Source of the DNA: Torymus aiolomorphi
Taxonomy: Eukaryota > Arthropoda > Insecta > Hymenoptera > Torymidae
DNA: 64,000 nucleotides
Assembly: GCA_036365515.1 (NCBI GenBank)
Contig: CM070874.1
Location: 173,131,297 to 173,195,296 of the forward strand
Direction of reading: 5' to 3'
Each line of letters starts with the position of its first letter. Within the stretch, counting starts at the first letter, position 1. The notes under the pieces were generated by a model. It was not told the origin of the DNA, made no database searches, and saw nothing but the letters and a program-made list of their open reading frames with translations. The position numbers and the translations under genes are program-made. Below are positions 48,550 to 61,629 of the stretch, one piece after another.

Positions 48550-50038
48550 TATAACGTTCTTCTGGGGATCAGAGGAGGCGTACGCTGGTAATCAAACAAA
48601 GTACTCCAACTCACATTCGTAACAAACTTTAGCGAGTCTTTATCTCAGGACCAATTACTAATAACTATATATAACAAATTTATACGGGCGCCAGGTCCGC
48701 ACATCAACGTACCGAATCGTTCTTTCGCCGGCAAGCTCGAGCCGGAAAAATCTACTCTATCGTGGATTCTCGCGCAGCTCTAAATATCGTAGACACGCAC
48801 ACACACTACGCGGGTATAATCGACGAGGAGAGAAAAGGGGATTTTACCGCACTCTAAATTCAAAAGTACAAAAATTGACGCAGATAAAGTTTAACTTGAG
48901 TAATTTAAACTTTAAAAGAATACTAAATTGACATATTTGTACTTTTGAAAGTACGAAATCGATTAATTAGTCTTTTATTAAGTACAAATTGATCAATTTT
49001 TTAAAACGACAAATGATATTTAATTTAAATTTGTACTCTTGAAAAGTACAAAATCGATAAATTAGTCTTTTGAAATTTAATAAATTTATCAATTTGTACT
49101 TTTTAGGAGAGAGGGATGGAGAGAGAAATCAGAAATCTCTCGCCCTCTAAAGAGAGGCTTTCGCCATCTCTCACTGTATCCCTCTCCTTCCCTCTCTCTC
49201 TCACTCTCTCTGAAAAAGTAAATTTGAGAAATTTATCAATTTGTATTTTTCAAAAAACTAATTCATCGATTTTGTACTTTTGGAAAGTCCAAAATTAAAC
49301 TAAATATCATTTGTCTTTTTAACAAGTACACATTGATCAATTTCTACTTTTCAAAAGACTAATCGATTTTGTATTTTTAAAAGTACAAATCAGTCAATTT
49401 AGTCTTTCAAAAGTTTAAATTACACAATTTAAACTTTATCTGCTTCAAATTTTGTACTTTTGAGTTTAGTGTGTGGTTGTTCGCGAGGGGAAGCTGCTCC
49501 TGCTACTCGCCGACGTTGATGCCCTCGTGAACCCTCGCTCTCGTTCGCTAGTAATACCCGCGCTCGCCGACGGCGCGAGAAGCTGGGTGACGGTCGGTGG
49601 AACAGGCTCAGTTATCTCTTGGACGAGGAATGGCATGCGGCACAAGGTGGGAATTACAAGCGGCAGAAATGGTTCACAAAGAAGCGCTCGGCACGGCGGT
49701 CAACTAGCGAAAATCGCTGGTGCCGCGGATGCTGCTTTCCAACCCGCCGCGCTTCACCGATCATCCTTTTTCTCTACCGCGGTACTAGCGAGCCTCCATG
49801 TAGTTGCCAGTATCGCGCGCGCGGTTTCCATGCGGTGGCATCGACGGCATCGCTGCATCAGCCTACCGAACGGAGTTCCTCTGCTCTGCAGCGTGACGAG
49901 GGAAGAGGGGGCTACTGCTGGAACGACGGGTATGCGTGCATGCGTGCGCGCAACGTTGCGCGTCGTCCCCCATGCTCTCGTATCTACTACCGCGCGTTTT
50001 CCTGACAATGCTAGTGACTGGCTATTTGCCACGTTACA
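48550..50038 (-). mobile_element. putative long LTR with nested palindrome
   Basis: On the minus strand it starts TGTAACGT and ends AACGTTATA (one change from a perfect inverted end), followed by a TGGCGC primer site. A gataaagact near the 3' end may be the polyadenylation signal. The 5' half (49470-50038) is CpG-rich, as in the LTR at 57948-59158. The 0.6-kb palindrome at 48851-49471 is an insertion; without it the LTR would be about 0.87 kb. The second LTR is not in the window, so this could be the 5' LTR of an otherwise lost element. Confidence 0.55.
48851..49471. mobile_element. 0.6-kb foldback element
   Basis: Arms of about 300 bp pair along ctaaa(t/c)tcaaaagtacaaa, gcagataaagtttaa, gtacaaattgatcaattt and tcatcgattttgtacttt. 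The centre (49105-49200) is a GA/CT-rich hairpin (gagagagggatggagagag against ctctctccat-like text). The 60-aa ORF inside is meaningless. Confidence 0.75.
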
Positions 50039-50419
50039 ACGGAAATTGAAGATTAATAAAAAAAAACTCGAAAACCGCTTCTTTTTAATCTAAGAATAAG
50101 TAAAAAATCAGAAAATCTATCTCATAAATATATCACGCCACAACCTATATATCAGTAACTGCATCCGTGCATATAAAATATTGAAATGATTCAAAAGAAT
50201 AAAAGAAATAAAAGAATGCACACACACACTCACTTGCACACGCACGCAGTACCACATTCGTGCTGCTAATCATACTATAAATTACAGGTGCTCTGACTAA
50301 AAATGTTTTAAATAGGCAAGAATATAAATAAATAGCCGAAATATGCTTGTGTTAACACAAGTATTATTTCTATGGAGTGAAGACATATGATTTGAGTAGG
50401 TTAGTAGATCTTTCTGAAT
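50039..50419. other. AT-rich spacer
   Basis: Only short CA-rich bits (50218-50245). No gene recognised. Confidence 0.4.
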
Positions 50420-51070
50420 TTGTAGCCACTTACACTGATAAACAGTCAAGAAAGCGTCCTTGGGTAAACCGAAACTAATAGCTTTGCTATTTCCTGATTT
50501 CAGCGTAAAAGAAGCGTAACTAGCTAAGCTTGAGACGGCTACTGCGACTCTGTCAGGTCGTTCTAATGTCTCATCCAGACCACTCTTCTGAACTCAACCG
50601 TAAATCTGTAGACTGCCAGCGTAAAGCATGTATTCTGTATTTTTTGAGCAGATTACGTTTTGAATGTCAACTTTATACAGGCAGAACAGCAATGGTCCTA
50701 GAATTGACCCCTGTCCTACAGTAAAATTATTACAAATTCAGTCTAATTAGTCCCCATTACGAGCTTTTACAAGTTATTTCATATTAGTTTGATAGAAACT
50801 TAACCACATAAACACGGTTCTGCGGAACCCCTTCAGTTTCAATCCGTCGACAAGACTCGTGGGCGATACTTTGTCACGCGCCTTCAAGAAATCTAACTGC
50901 ATATATTCAACAGGTTTTTAATTATGCCTGTCTTCATTTCATCAGTAAGTTGGAGGAGGGGTGTTGACGAGCTATATTTCCTAAAACTGTCTTTGTAGAG
51001 TAAATTGGTGTTATTAAATATTCCTAAATTTGTTTGTGGATAACCTTCTTGAAGACTTAAAAAGGAGCAC
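50420..51070 (-). pseudogene. non-LTR retrotransposon (LINE) reverse transcriptase remnant
   Basis: Decayed reverse transcriptase of a Jockey/CR1/I-like LINE. Going down the minus strand: DSFRKYSSSTPLLQLTDEM (about 51000-50940, matching the family's SGFRKxHSTxxALLxLTDD), LDFLKARDKVSPTSLVDGLK (about 50905-50845, matching LDFSKAFDTVxHxxLL), GQGSILGPLLFCLY (about 50716-50660, matching GVPQGSILGPLLF) and YAGSLQIYG (about 50628-50602, the catalytic YADD box with both aspartates lost). A downstream fragment with AISFG (about 50490) follows. Several stops and frame changes. Clearly non-functional; the exact clade is not determined. Confidence 0.75.
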
Positions 51071-51579
51071 ATTTGGTTTGCTGGACAAAGTTCGTCGCTG
51101 AAGACTATATAGCACATTTTTTTAAGGTTACAACATGTATCTGCTTCCAAGGGGCAGGAAAAGTCCCACGAATCAAAGAAGGGTTAAACAGCTTAACTAA
51201 ATAATTTTCTTTTTTAGAGTGATAGCTTTAATTATAACACCTTGCGGTATGCCGCCTACCACCACGACTTGCGAGAAGTGCGAAATAGCAATAATTAAGT
51301 CATACAGATTCACGGACTTTAATGAAAATCTACACTCACCTATAGCATTTGTAATGTTAATACGAGTTTTAAATTTCCTTGCGAAAGTAAATGGATACAG
51401 TGGAAGTGTAAGTTTGGGTCGCTTGAAGAAAATCCGTTCAACTTTTCTTTCACTTTAGAGAGAAGTCCGAGGCGATGTGCTTTGTTTCAGATGTTGTTAT
51501 TGTTTAGTGTGTCAGAAAGTTTTTTATGCTAGAAGTTTGGTCTGGTATTTAAATTCTAGTACGTTGGAATTAAAGTCTA

Positions 51580-51720
51580 CATTATTATCATCAACGAAGA
51601 TCGTACCCATATATGCGGATGATGCGGGAGTGATACCGTATTAGAGAATGTGTAGCGACAATTTATCAACAAGTTTGCATGCAAACTTGGAATCGTTATT
51701 GTTAGAGAGTAAATTTGCAT
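51580..51720 (+). pseudogene. possible second LINE RT scrap (YADD box)
   Basis: On the plus strand one frame reads STKIVPIYADDAGVIPY then a stop, then SDNLSTSLHANLESLL. This resembles the YADD box and following helix of LINE reverse transcriptases. Short and without the neighbouring motifs, so a chance match is possible. Opposite strand to the LINE at 50420-51070, so it would be a separate insertion. Confidence 0.3.
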
Positions 51721-52369
51721 TTCAATTGCTCATGGCAATTTTGTGAGTGTATTCAGCTTAAAGTACATAAAAAATCGCTCTTGTGAAAAGTAATTTCGGC
51801 ACACATATTCAATTGAGTGATATTATGTGTACTGTTTACGAAGAGAATAACTCAACCCCCATTGATTTTTTGGTATTAGCTAATGACTGAATACCGATTT
51901 ATTTAAATAATTTCGCCTGCTACAGACTGTCAAAATCCTGATTTTATCACTCCAAAGAGACCCTCAGGATGATGCAGAACGAAATGACAAACTCCCTCAA
52001 TATGTTTTTTCAGTGAAGTTACATTGAGAAACCCCACCGTATGAACTTCGTTTCCCTCTTTGGATGGAACAGCTTCACGCGAATCTAGTCAATTATTTAC
52101 TGTATCGTTATTTACTGGGATATAGTGTCTTTAATTTTGTTACTTATTTAGGGTATCATCTACTGCGGTTGTATATGTTCCGTATCCGCATTAGCGTACC
52201 TGTTCACGCCCTGCAGGCATATGCACTTGCTCGTATACTCCTTATCTATGGTATGATTGCCTGCGTGCATGTGTATATGATAAATAAATTATTCTTCAGA
52301 TTGCATAGCAATAAATAATTAAAATAAAATTTCTTCGACATTGTTTTAAATCTTTTTTATTTATTGCAG
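51721..52369. other. upstream region of the NAA10-like gene
   Basis: No clear promoter. A 3' splice-site-like tttatttattgCAG ends at 52369, 15 bases before the first ATG, so a 5' non-coding exon further left is possible. I could not identify its donor. The 84-aa ORF at 52064-52318 has no family resemblance. Confidence 0.35.
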
Positions 52370-52383
52370 GTTATTAGTTGCTG

Positions 52384-52941
52384 ATGAAAATGTCTATAAA
52401 TATTAGGTGTGCTACTACTGAAGATTTATTGAATATACAACATTGTAATTTACAATGTTTACCAGAAAATTACCAAATGAAATACTATCTCTATCATGCA
52501 CTGTCATGGCCTCAATTAAGTTATGTGGCTGAAGATGAGAAGTCTCGCATTGTTGGGTATGTGCTGGCGAAAATGGAAGAAGATTGTGAAGATAATCCTC
52601 ATGGCCACATAACAAGCTTAGCTGTCAAACGATCTCATAGGCGTCTAGGAATTGCACAAAAGTTAATGAATCAAGCTTCTAGGGCAATGGTGGAATGTTT
52701 CGGAGCTAAATATGTTTCCCTACATGTTCGGCGAAGCAATAGGGCAGCATTAAATTTATATACAAGCAGCTTACATTTTGAAATTTCTGAAGTTGAACCT
52801 AAATATTATGCAGATGGAGAAGATGCTTATGCAATGAAAAGAGATTTAACAAATTTTCGACCTAAAAAATTCGGGATGAATGAACAGCTTAATGAAGGAA
52901 TTAATTTGACTGTCAAAAAATGTTGTGAACATAATTCATAA
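52384..52941 (+). CDS. NAA10: N-alpha-acetyltransferase 10 (NatA catalytic subunit), intronless
   Basis: GNAT-fold enzyme that, with NAA15, transfers acetyl from acetyl-CoA to N-termini of nascent proteins at the ribosome. The 185-aa frame is uninterrupted. Known NAA10 hallmarks: [20 protein letters not shown] (substrate-binding loop), [31 protein letters not shown] (acetyl-CoA pyrophosphate loop, R-R-x-G-x-A), [30 protein letters not shown] and [20 protein letters not shown]. The catalytic domain covers about residues 5-157. The tail ([14 protein letters not shown]...) is short and unlike the acidic tails of fly and human NAA10. The ATG at 52390 has A at -3 and gives MSINIRCA, closest to the family's MNIR start, so 52390 may be the true start. 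Single-exon structure suggests a retrocopy, yet every catalytic motif is kept. No poly(A) tail or target duplication seen. It stands alone among dead transposons. Confidence 0.92.
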   Translation: MKMSINIRCATTEDLLNIQHCNLQCLPENYQMKYYLYHALSWPQLSYVAEDEKSRIVGYVLAKMEEDCEDNPHGHITSLAVKRSHRRLGIAQKLMNQASRAMVECFGAKYVSLHVRRSNRAALNLYTSSLHFEISEVEPKYYADGEDAYAMKRDLTNFRPKKFGMNEQLNEGINLTVKKCCEHNS

Positions 52942-53155
52942 AATGCAATACTTGACAGATTTTACTTATTTCTTAGCATTTGAGTCTTATTTTCTTTTGT
53001 TACGATATTTCTATTTATTTTATGTTCGATGTATCATTTGCATTGAAGTAAGTAGTTACTTTTTATGCTCTTATGATAGATGGATTGACATTGTAGTTTC
53101 ACGTCATTCATCTATATATAAAAATACGAAGACTAACTGTATTTATTTATCCAGA
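52942..53155. other. 3' flank of the NAA10-like gene
   Basis: AT-rich. No AATAAA within about 100 bp, and no poly(A) stretch marking a retroposed end. Confidence 0.4.
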
Positions 53156-53383
53156 TTAATTATATATGCGTAATTCTATAGAGGTATCACATTTCATGTT
53201 ATAATCAAATATTAACGCTAGGTATTTGTGGCTTGTCACTCTTTTGATTTTCTGTTTGTGTATAATGATTTCGAGTTTTCTTGGCACACTATCACTAAAG
53301 TTACCCATAGTCATGCATAAAATTTCTTTTCTACTACAAGATATTATAATTCCAGTAGTAATCCAATGTTTCCTTGGTATCAT
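53156..53383 (-). pseudogene. LINE ORF2 fragments (RT C-terminal region)
   Basis: A 75-aa frame with MGNFSDSVPRKLEIIIHKQ and VTSHKYLALIFDYNMK, matching the family's post-YADD pattern (KYLGxxFDxxxxW). In front is KHWITTGIIISC, resembling KPWITxGIxxSxxxK, which normally lies far upstream, before the RT. Its presence directly before the post-YADD part shows an internal deletion joining two distant regions. Non-functional. Confidence 0.6.
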
Positions 53384-53439
53384 GTTCCTGACACTTTTTC
53401 CGAGTTATGTTAACAGTAGCACTGTTTAGACAGTCTTTA

Positions 53440-54345
53440 ATTTTGGAATAAGGAGAATCAGTCTGACGGAGGCAGGTAAAAGAAATACAAAATTTCTTAT
53501 TTTTTGCAACGTTTCGTTGGCAAGGTCCGCTAACCTCTTCAGGCTATAATTTATTAATCACAAACGTAAAATATTAATAATATGTAATTACAAATATCAA
53601 TTGCGTTACAATAAGGAAAATTATAACTACCTTTTTTCGTGTGTCAAATAGAGCACATATCGTCGATATAAAAGTATACAGTGAAGAGCAATTGCATTTA
53701 TAGTATAAAATGACAGTGTGTTTACAAACAAACCAAATATAAAATATATATATGAAAACGGAGCACCATATGCCATCAATTTAAAAGGCGCAGTAACGGA
53801 AAATATAAGCTGTTAAAAAATTTTACATCTTCTTTTTTATTAATGTTGTTTTTGTTAAGTTTAATATGAACCATTTCGGATAGAATTTGTTTTTTATAAT
53901 TTGATTCGTGATCTAGAATTTTCGTATTCTCCCAATCAAAGTCATGTGAAAATTTATTTTTGTATTGTGATATTACTGCTTCTGGTTTGTTATTTTTTTT
54001 ATGTTCCTTAATTCTCGTTTTCAGAGTGCGTTTCGTTTCTCCTGTATATGATGCAGGGCTCGACTTACAAGAGAACTTATATACTATATTAGTCTGATCC
54101 CATTATTCTGTAAAGTCTTTCCCTAATTTGATAACCGAATTGAAGCTTTTTTTGACAATGGGTAAAACGCAAAAGTTGGAGTGTTTTAGGATTGCTGCTA
54201 TTTTATCATATTGATTGTTGAAAGGTAAAGAGATGTAGGAAAGCGATCTATTGTATGCTGGTGTTATTTTATGGGTTTGTTTATATTTGTGTTCATCCTG
54301 GTACGTACGTGACGGTTAATGAATTTGTTAGGGTAATTATTATCT
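53440..54345 (-). pseudogene. Penelope-like element remnant with GIY-YIG endonuclease
   Basis: The 3' part of a Penelope-like retroelement. From 54260 to 54090 frames read SLSYISLPFNNQYDKIAAIL and VIKLGKD, resembling the linker after the reverse transcriptase. From about 54090 to 53885 an open stretch reads IVYKFSCKS, SYTGETKRTLKTRIKEHKK and HDFDWENTKILDHES, matching the GIY-YIG endonuclease of these elements (the usual Y-x-G-x-T-x-R-x-L-x-x-R-x-x-E-H-K block). A stop lies between linker and domain. At 53510-53545 the phrase caacgtttcgttggc with cctcttcagg is typical of the 3' ends of such elements. The RT core is absent. Confidence 0.7.
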
Positions 54346-54364
54346 TTAACAATTTGAGTAACAA

Positions 54365-55980
54365 TTTTAAGATTTTTACTATTGCTTCCTCATTGAGAAA
54401 GCTTCGTAACGGTTAAAAAAATTTTCGAAAAAAAAAGAATGTTCAAAAAGATGTTTTAAGGTGATATAAGTGTATATTAGTTGATTTTGATAATTTTTAT
54501 TTTTGTGGATGTGTGTGTGCGTGTGTGTGTGCGTGCGTGCGTGTGTGCGTGTGTGTAAACTCTTCATATCTTCGAAACTAATCAACCGATTTTCGTCGTG
54601 TAAAGCTTATTCTCTTCGTTTCGCGGGAAAAGAAAGGTACCCTGATAGATTTGAGTTTTTATTGATTTTCTTTTATTTTATAACCAAAAAACGATTTGGA
54701 ATTTTCATTTTTTTTTTTATTTTTTCATATCTTACAGCCATTATTACATAATATAATAAACTTTTCTTGAAAGGTATTTAAATTACCTATATTTTCCTTT
54801 TTTAAAATTTAAAATATCTTCACTTTATCATTTGTTATTAACGAAAACTTTTTTATATTTCATAAATTAATTTCTCAAAAAATATTTTATTTATCGACTT
54901 AAAATTTTAACCAGTTATTACACTAACTGAAGACTATTTGGTTAAAATTTCAGGAGATTATCTTCATTTGTATTTTAGAAAAGAATTATTTTAGAAAAAA
55001 TTTGCGTTTTCGTTGTCGCACGATAACAAGAGCAAAAATTATCCAATCGTCCTGAAATTTGGCACAGATTTAACTTTTATATATCTTCAGATCGAGTTCG
55101 TTGCCCAAAAAAATCGGCCCATTACGAAAAAAGATATTTTCGGTTAAAAATTTTTTTTTTTAATTTTCGAATCGCGTTTTCTCAAAGAATACTTGATTTA
55201 TCGACTTAAAATTTTAACCACTTATTAAATTTGTAGAAGACTATATTAGGTTAAAATTTCAGGAGATTATTTTCATTTGTTTTTTTAGAAAAAAATTATT
55301 TTAGAAAAAATTTGTGTTTTTGCTGTCGCACGATAACTAGAGCAAAAATTACCCAATCGTCCTGAAATTTGGCACAGATGTAGCTTTTATGTATCTTCAG
55401 ATCGAGTTCGTTGCCCAAAAAAATCGGTCCATTAAGAAAAAAGATATTTGAGGTTAAAAATTTTTTAAAAAATTTTCGAATGGCGTTTTATAAGAGAATA
55501 CTTGATATATCGACTTGAAATTTTAACCACTTATTACACTCATTGAAGACTATATGTTGTACAAATTTCAAGAGATTATCTTCATTGGTTTTTTAGAAAC
55601 ATCATTTTAGAAAAAATTTGCATTTTAATTGTCGCGCTATAACAAGAGCAAAATAGGAGCACTTTCGATGATCAATTTCAAACTTTTATAACTTTGGAAG
55701 GAATCGATATTTTTTATTCTTTAAAAACGCACATGAAAGCTCGTTTTCTCTAGTTTTATTTTACTATTGAAATTATATTTAAGACTTTCTAAAGTTTAAT
55801 AGTTGCCAATTTTAGAGAAGGTTTTTTTCAACACTCTTCAAAATAAAGCTAAAAGTTCCCAGAACTTTAGTTTTCTTTAGCGTTAGGGTCTAATATTGCA
55901 GCTTTCTTCATATTTGTATTTTGTATGTGATAGAGAAATGGCCCTGTCGACAAAGTTATAAACAATGTTTATTTTTTGTT
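54365..55980 (+). repeat. dispersed GT-core repeat, copy C (with 300-bp internal repeats)
   Basis: Starts with a decayed hairpin (gcttcctcattgagaaagc, 54386), then a GT tract at 54507-54556. From 54880 to 55640 a roughly 310-bp unit repeats, with landmarks ttgtcgcacgataac(a/t)agagc at about 55013 and 55325 and a decayed third at about 55630. Each contains ccaatcgtcctgaaatttgg and gatcgagttcgttgcccaaa. Confidence 0.7.
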
Positions 55981-56065
55981 GTATGGGATGATTGGAGGTA
56001 GGTTTATTAAACCAATCAGTAATAATTGAATTATTGCACCGAATTAGAGATATATGTAAGAAATT
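55981..56065. other. short spacer
   Basis: Sequence joining two dispersed-repeat copies; nothing recognised. Confidence 0.3.
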
Positions 56066-57560
56066 AATTTTGCTTCCTCCTAGAGGAAGCTTTGTGATAG
56101 TAATTTTTTGAGTTGTTATAAAAACATGTGATAATTATTTTTCGAGGTGTTAAGAATCAAAATACATAATTTTTGAAAAATTTCTGTATGGATGTGTGTG
56201 GGTGTAGGTGTGGGTATGTGTGTGTGTGGGTGGGAGGGTGTGCGTGTGTGTGCGTGTGTGTGTGCGTGTGTGTGTACGCCTGGATCTTAGCTTCTACTCG
56301 ATCGATTTTAACCGGACACGTCTCATTTTTTTTGTTTTTTTTTGTGTGATGGCCGATCAAAAATTCTTTTTTTGATTCGCCGATGCGTTTTTGTTTTATT
56401 TCGAATTTTAAATTTTCTCAAAATTGATTTTTGCTTTTTTTTAATGATAACATCGAGATATTTGAATCCAATGGATAGCATTCGAAAGAGCATTAAAATA
56501 CCTATATTTTTAAAAAAAAAAAATTTCTCTATATCCCACGGTTATTTTGTTATTAACAAAAACGTGTTTTTTTTTAGAAGCATATAACTCCTAAACTAAC
56601 AGGTCAATTTTTTTGAAAAAAATCATGATAATGCAGAATATAAATAGCTATAATTTGTAAAAATTTGAATCCATTTTGTCGACTAGTTTTTAAGAAAAAA
56701 ATTGAAATATAAAAAAAATGAGTTTTGTATGTCCAACGATTACGGGAGTAAAATTGACTTAATCGCTTCGAAATTCCTTGTAGAGGTAGATTTTGGATAG
56801 CTCTCAGTCAAGTTCTTTTGGCAAAATAATTAGTCTAGAAATTTCAGAAATATTTAAGGTTAAAATTTTTTTAATCTTTTTTTCAAATCGTAATTTCTCG
56901 AAAACGGCTCCATGTATCAGCTCCAAATTTATAGACAATTTTGTATGTGATATAGACAATATCTGTGCGAGTTTTCATCTAGATCGTACGATCATTTTTT
57001 GAGATATTTGATTTTGGAAATTTTCGTATTTAACAGTCATTTTCTTTGTCGCATGACAACTAGAGAAAACAAAAATTGGTTTAATCATGTTGAAATTTTG
57101 TGGAGATGTAGAGTTTATATGTTATCGTATAAGTCCTTTTGGTAAAAGAGTTATCTCATGATTTTTAGAGATATTTAAGATTAAAATTTTTTACGGTTTT
57201 TTTCAAAATCGCAATTTCTCAATGACGACTTCATGTATCAGCTTGAAATTTATAGACTATTTGAATGCAATATAGGTAATACCTGTGTGAAATTTCATTC
57301 AGATCATATGATTATTTTTTGAGATGTTTGATATTTAAAATTTTAGTATTTTTGGACATGACTTTCTTTGTTGTCGCACAATATAACTACATTAAAATTG
57401 TTTTCATTTTTTTGATATTTCGTGGAGATGTAGAGTTTGTATGTTATTTATTAGAAGAGTTCTTAGGGTAAAAGAATTCGTTTATGAATTTCAGATATAT
57501 TTGAGGTTAAAACTATTTTAACCCTCTTTTATAATTATAATTATTCGGGAACGCATTTAT
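56066..57560 (+). repeat. dispersed GT-core repeat, copy D
   Basis: Collinear with copy A: hairpin gcttcctcctagaggaagc (56072), ggtgttaagaatcaaaatac, GT tract 56190-56275, tacgcctggatcttagcttc. It then runs further into repeated units with cgaaaacggctccatgtatc (about 56898), tcaatgacgacttcatgtatc (about 57217) and atcttaggt-like variants about 320 bp apart. Confidence 0.75.
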
Positions 57561-57947
57561 GTATACTAGAAAATGGAAATGACATGCCCTATACGCTATA
57601 CGCGCGCGTTGTGTACCTGCTTTTGTGTTGTAATAGCCATTTATTATTTTTAAGGTTAGAACCTTTTTCTTACATTGGAAATTCCAGAAAGAGCACACAA
57701 ATACGGACAGGCATACTACTAAAAATAAGTACCTTATGTGTGAAATTTCACAAAGAAAATATAATTTGAAGTAAAGGATATTTAGGAATTTTAAATGGTT
57801 TCGACGATAATACTATAAATTAATTACTTATTTATTTTTCACATATAATTTTTAAAAAAAATCATTTTTGGTTGATGGTGCAGCTTATGGTAGACGTCAG
57901 GATAATATGTAAATTTCGTCTCTGATGGCGAATTTTCTACCAGGGTT
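57561..57947. other. flank left of the long LTR
   Basis: Unassigned AT-rich DNA. The 20-odd bases before the LTR include atggcgaattttctaccagg, of unknown origin. Confidence 0.35.
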
Positions 57948-59158
<1,211 letters not shown>

Positions 59159-59160
59159 AC

Positions 59161-59175
59161 TGGCGCCACAATGTT
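59161..59175 (+). promoter_or_regulatory. primer-binding site
   Basis: TGGCGCCACAATG lies two bases after the LTR end, as expected for a tRNA 3'-end primer. tRNA not assigned. Confidence 0.6.
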
Positions 59176-59807
59176 TTGGGGGAGGAGAAGAACCCGTGGC
59201 ACGTACGTGATTCGCGGTGAAGCTTGGCGCGAAGAAGCTCAGCAGCGTAGCTGAGCGTAAGCTGCAAAGAAAGACTCTTCGTGCCGCAGCTCGTAGGCGC
59301 GTGTGTGCGTGTGCGTGACACAGCCGTGCTGTTGCGAGAGTGCGGTCGAGCGGTTAGGCGAGCGATAGCCAATAACCCTCGACCTAGAGTGCCGACGAGG
59401 AGAGATCTTGATCGCGAAATTTTTGTGCGTTAGGTAATTGTTTTTAACAATTAAAAATTTTTAATAACAATTAATTTTTTTTAAGGACAAAAATTTTTTT
59501 TTTCAAGCGATAATTAATTTTTTTTAATTAATTTTTTCTCGACTCGAAAATTTTTTTTTCTCCTCTCGTACTTTCGATACGAATTATTTTTTAGTGGACG
59601 AAAAATAAAATTGTTTTTCTTTTCTCGTGCTGTTAGTAGAAAATCGAGAGAAAGTCGGCGGGCACTCTCTGAACAAAAAGTTGACGGTGCGCCCCAGTAA
59701 AAACTCGAGCGCAGAAATCCCCTCGAACTTTAAAATTGTTTTTTTATTTTTTTAGGTGAATATTGTATTTATTTTTTGTGTTTTTTGGTGATATTGTCCG
59801 TTTTGAC
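59176..59807 (+). other. retroelement leader, no gag seen
   Basis: GC-rich for about 230 bp, then A/T-rich. No Gag-like ORF before the DNA transposon. Confidence 0.45.
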
Positions 59808-59811
59808 ATAT

Positions 59812-61629
59812 GGGAGCGTCCAGCAGAACCGGGCCACCGAGCGCCCGCGGTGCCTTTTTTCGCGTAAAAGGCGCTCTGTTTAACTCGCTCATAATCGTAT
59901 GCTGCGTCTTTGAAAAAAAAACCAAGGACCTATATCGATAGATTTTTTTCTGCTCTTTCGAATTGCGCCATTGTTTTTGATAGTTTAATTCATAACGTTG
60001 TTGCAGTTTATCTAATACAAGAAATTATAATTAATTTCCTTAAAAAGTCTTTCGATTTAGTTAGAAAAGTTATTTATTTTACTGATGGAGCTGCGCAACA
60101 TTTTAAAAATAAACGCAATTTCCAAAATCTTCTTCATCATTATGATGATTTTGCTGTTGATGCTGAGTGGCATTTTCATGCAACAGCCCACGGTAAAAAT
60201 GCATGTGATAGAATAGGTGCTTCCGTGAAAAGCAATGCCAGACGAGAAAGTTTACGGAAAGTATCCGACAATTATATATTGACGCCCCAAGATTTATACA
60301 AATGGGCAACTGAGTATTTCAAAAATATTGAGTGCTTTTTTTCATCAAAAGACGATTACTTAAAGGCTACAGAAAAGCTATAAAACAGGCTAGCCTCAGC
60401 TAAGACAATACCTGGAACTCAATTGTTTCATTGTATTAAATTATTAAATGATGCCAAAAAGTTAGAACTTAAAAGATTTTCAGCGTCAGAAGATTCTCAA
60501 TTATATCCACCGATCAAAAAAGAAAAAGTACTTAAAACTCAAACAAAGAAAGAAGCGGATGTCGCAAAAAGGACAATTCTTATAAAATCAAAAAAATGTA
60601 AAAAAATTAGAATTTAAAGGAAAAGGTAATATTGTTATGCCAGATTAAACAATCTATAAGGTTATTTTAAATTTCTGTTTCACTGCTTTCAGTGCGTTCA
60701 TGGATATTTTTATGTTTAATATATTATGTTTTCCAAATTTTGTTATATAAATGAACAAAGTTTATTGTAATATTATACTAACTGTTACAACTAGATCCAG
60801 AAAATTATGTCCACGCATTGGCATTGTAAGTTACAAAACATTTTATATTTACAAAAAAGAAAGGGCGAAATAGCACATCGCGTGTATTAATACGCTCTTG
60901 AGCATAGCGTAAAAAGTTCGGGCAGCCGCTGTCTTTTTGATCTTACTATTTTTTAACTTTTCATGTTTCAACTTAAAAATATAATATTTTATAGTTTAAG
61001 GCTTGTACTTTTGAAGAATATAATTCATTTTGAAGAAAAGACTGATATTTTATTGAAAAAATAGAGTTTAAACATTCAAATGGAATTTTCAACTATAAGG
61101 AAGCATTTCGGAATAAAAATAATAGCACCATTGGAAAGAGCAGGAAAAAATATATCGATATATGTCCTTAGTTCTTTTTTCAGAGACTCGGTACACGATT
61201 ATTAGCGAATTGAATAGAGCGTGCACTTAAACGTGCCGTACGCACGGGCGCGAGGGGCTCGCGCGGACCCTCGGCGCTGTCTTTTTCATGTTGTTACTTT
61301 TAAACCCTTTATTTCTCCAACTTCTCCAAGGTAGGGTTTTGAAGCTTAAGGGTTGTACTTTCCAATGGTGTAGTTTATTTTGAAAAAAAAACATGATATA
61401 CTTTGAGAAAAATGGCTTTCAATATTCAACTCGAGTTTTCGTCCGGAAGAAAGCGTTTCGCAATAAAAACAATGGCACCATTGGAAAGAGCAGGAAAAAG
61501 TCTATCGATATAGGTCCTTGGTTTTTTTTTCAAAGACGCAGCATACGATTATGAACGAGTTAAACAGAGCGCCTTTTACGCGAAAAAAGGCACCGCGCGC
61601 GCTCGGTGTCCCGTTTCTGCTGGACGCTC

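Noticed and set aside
49473..50093. 206-aa plus-strand ORF, one of the longest in the window
   Set aside because: Lies in the CpG-rich half of a minus-strand LTR where stop codons are rare. No domain or family resemblance, and overlapping frames on both strands are similarly open.
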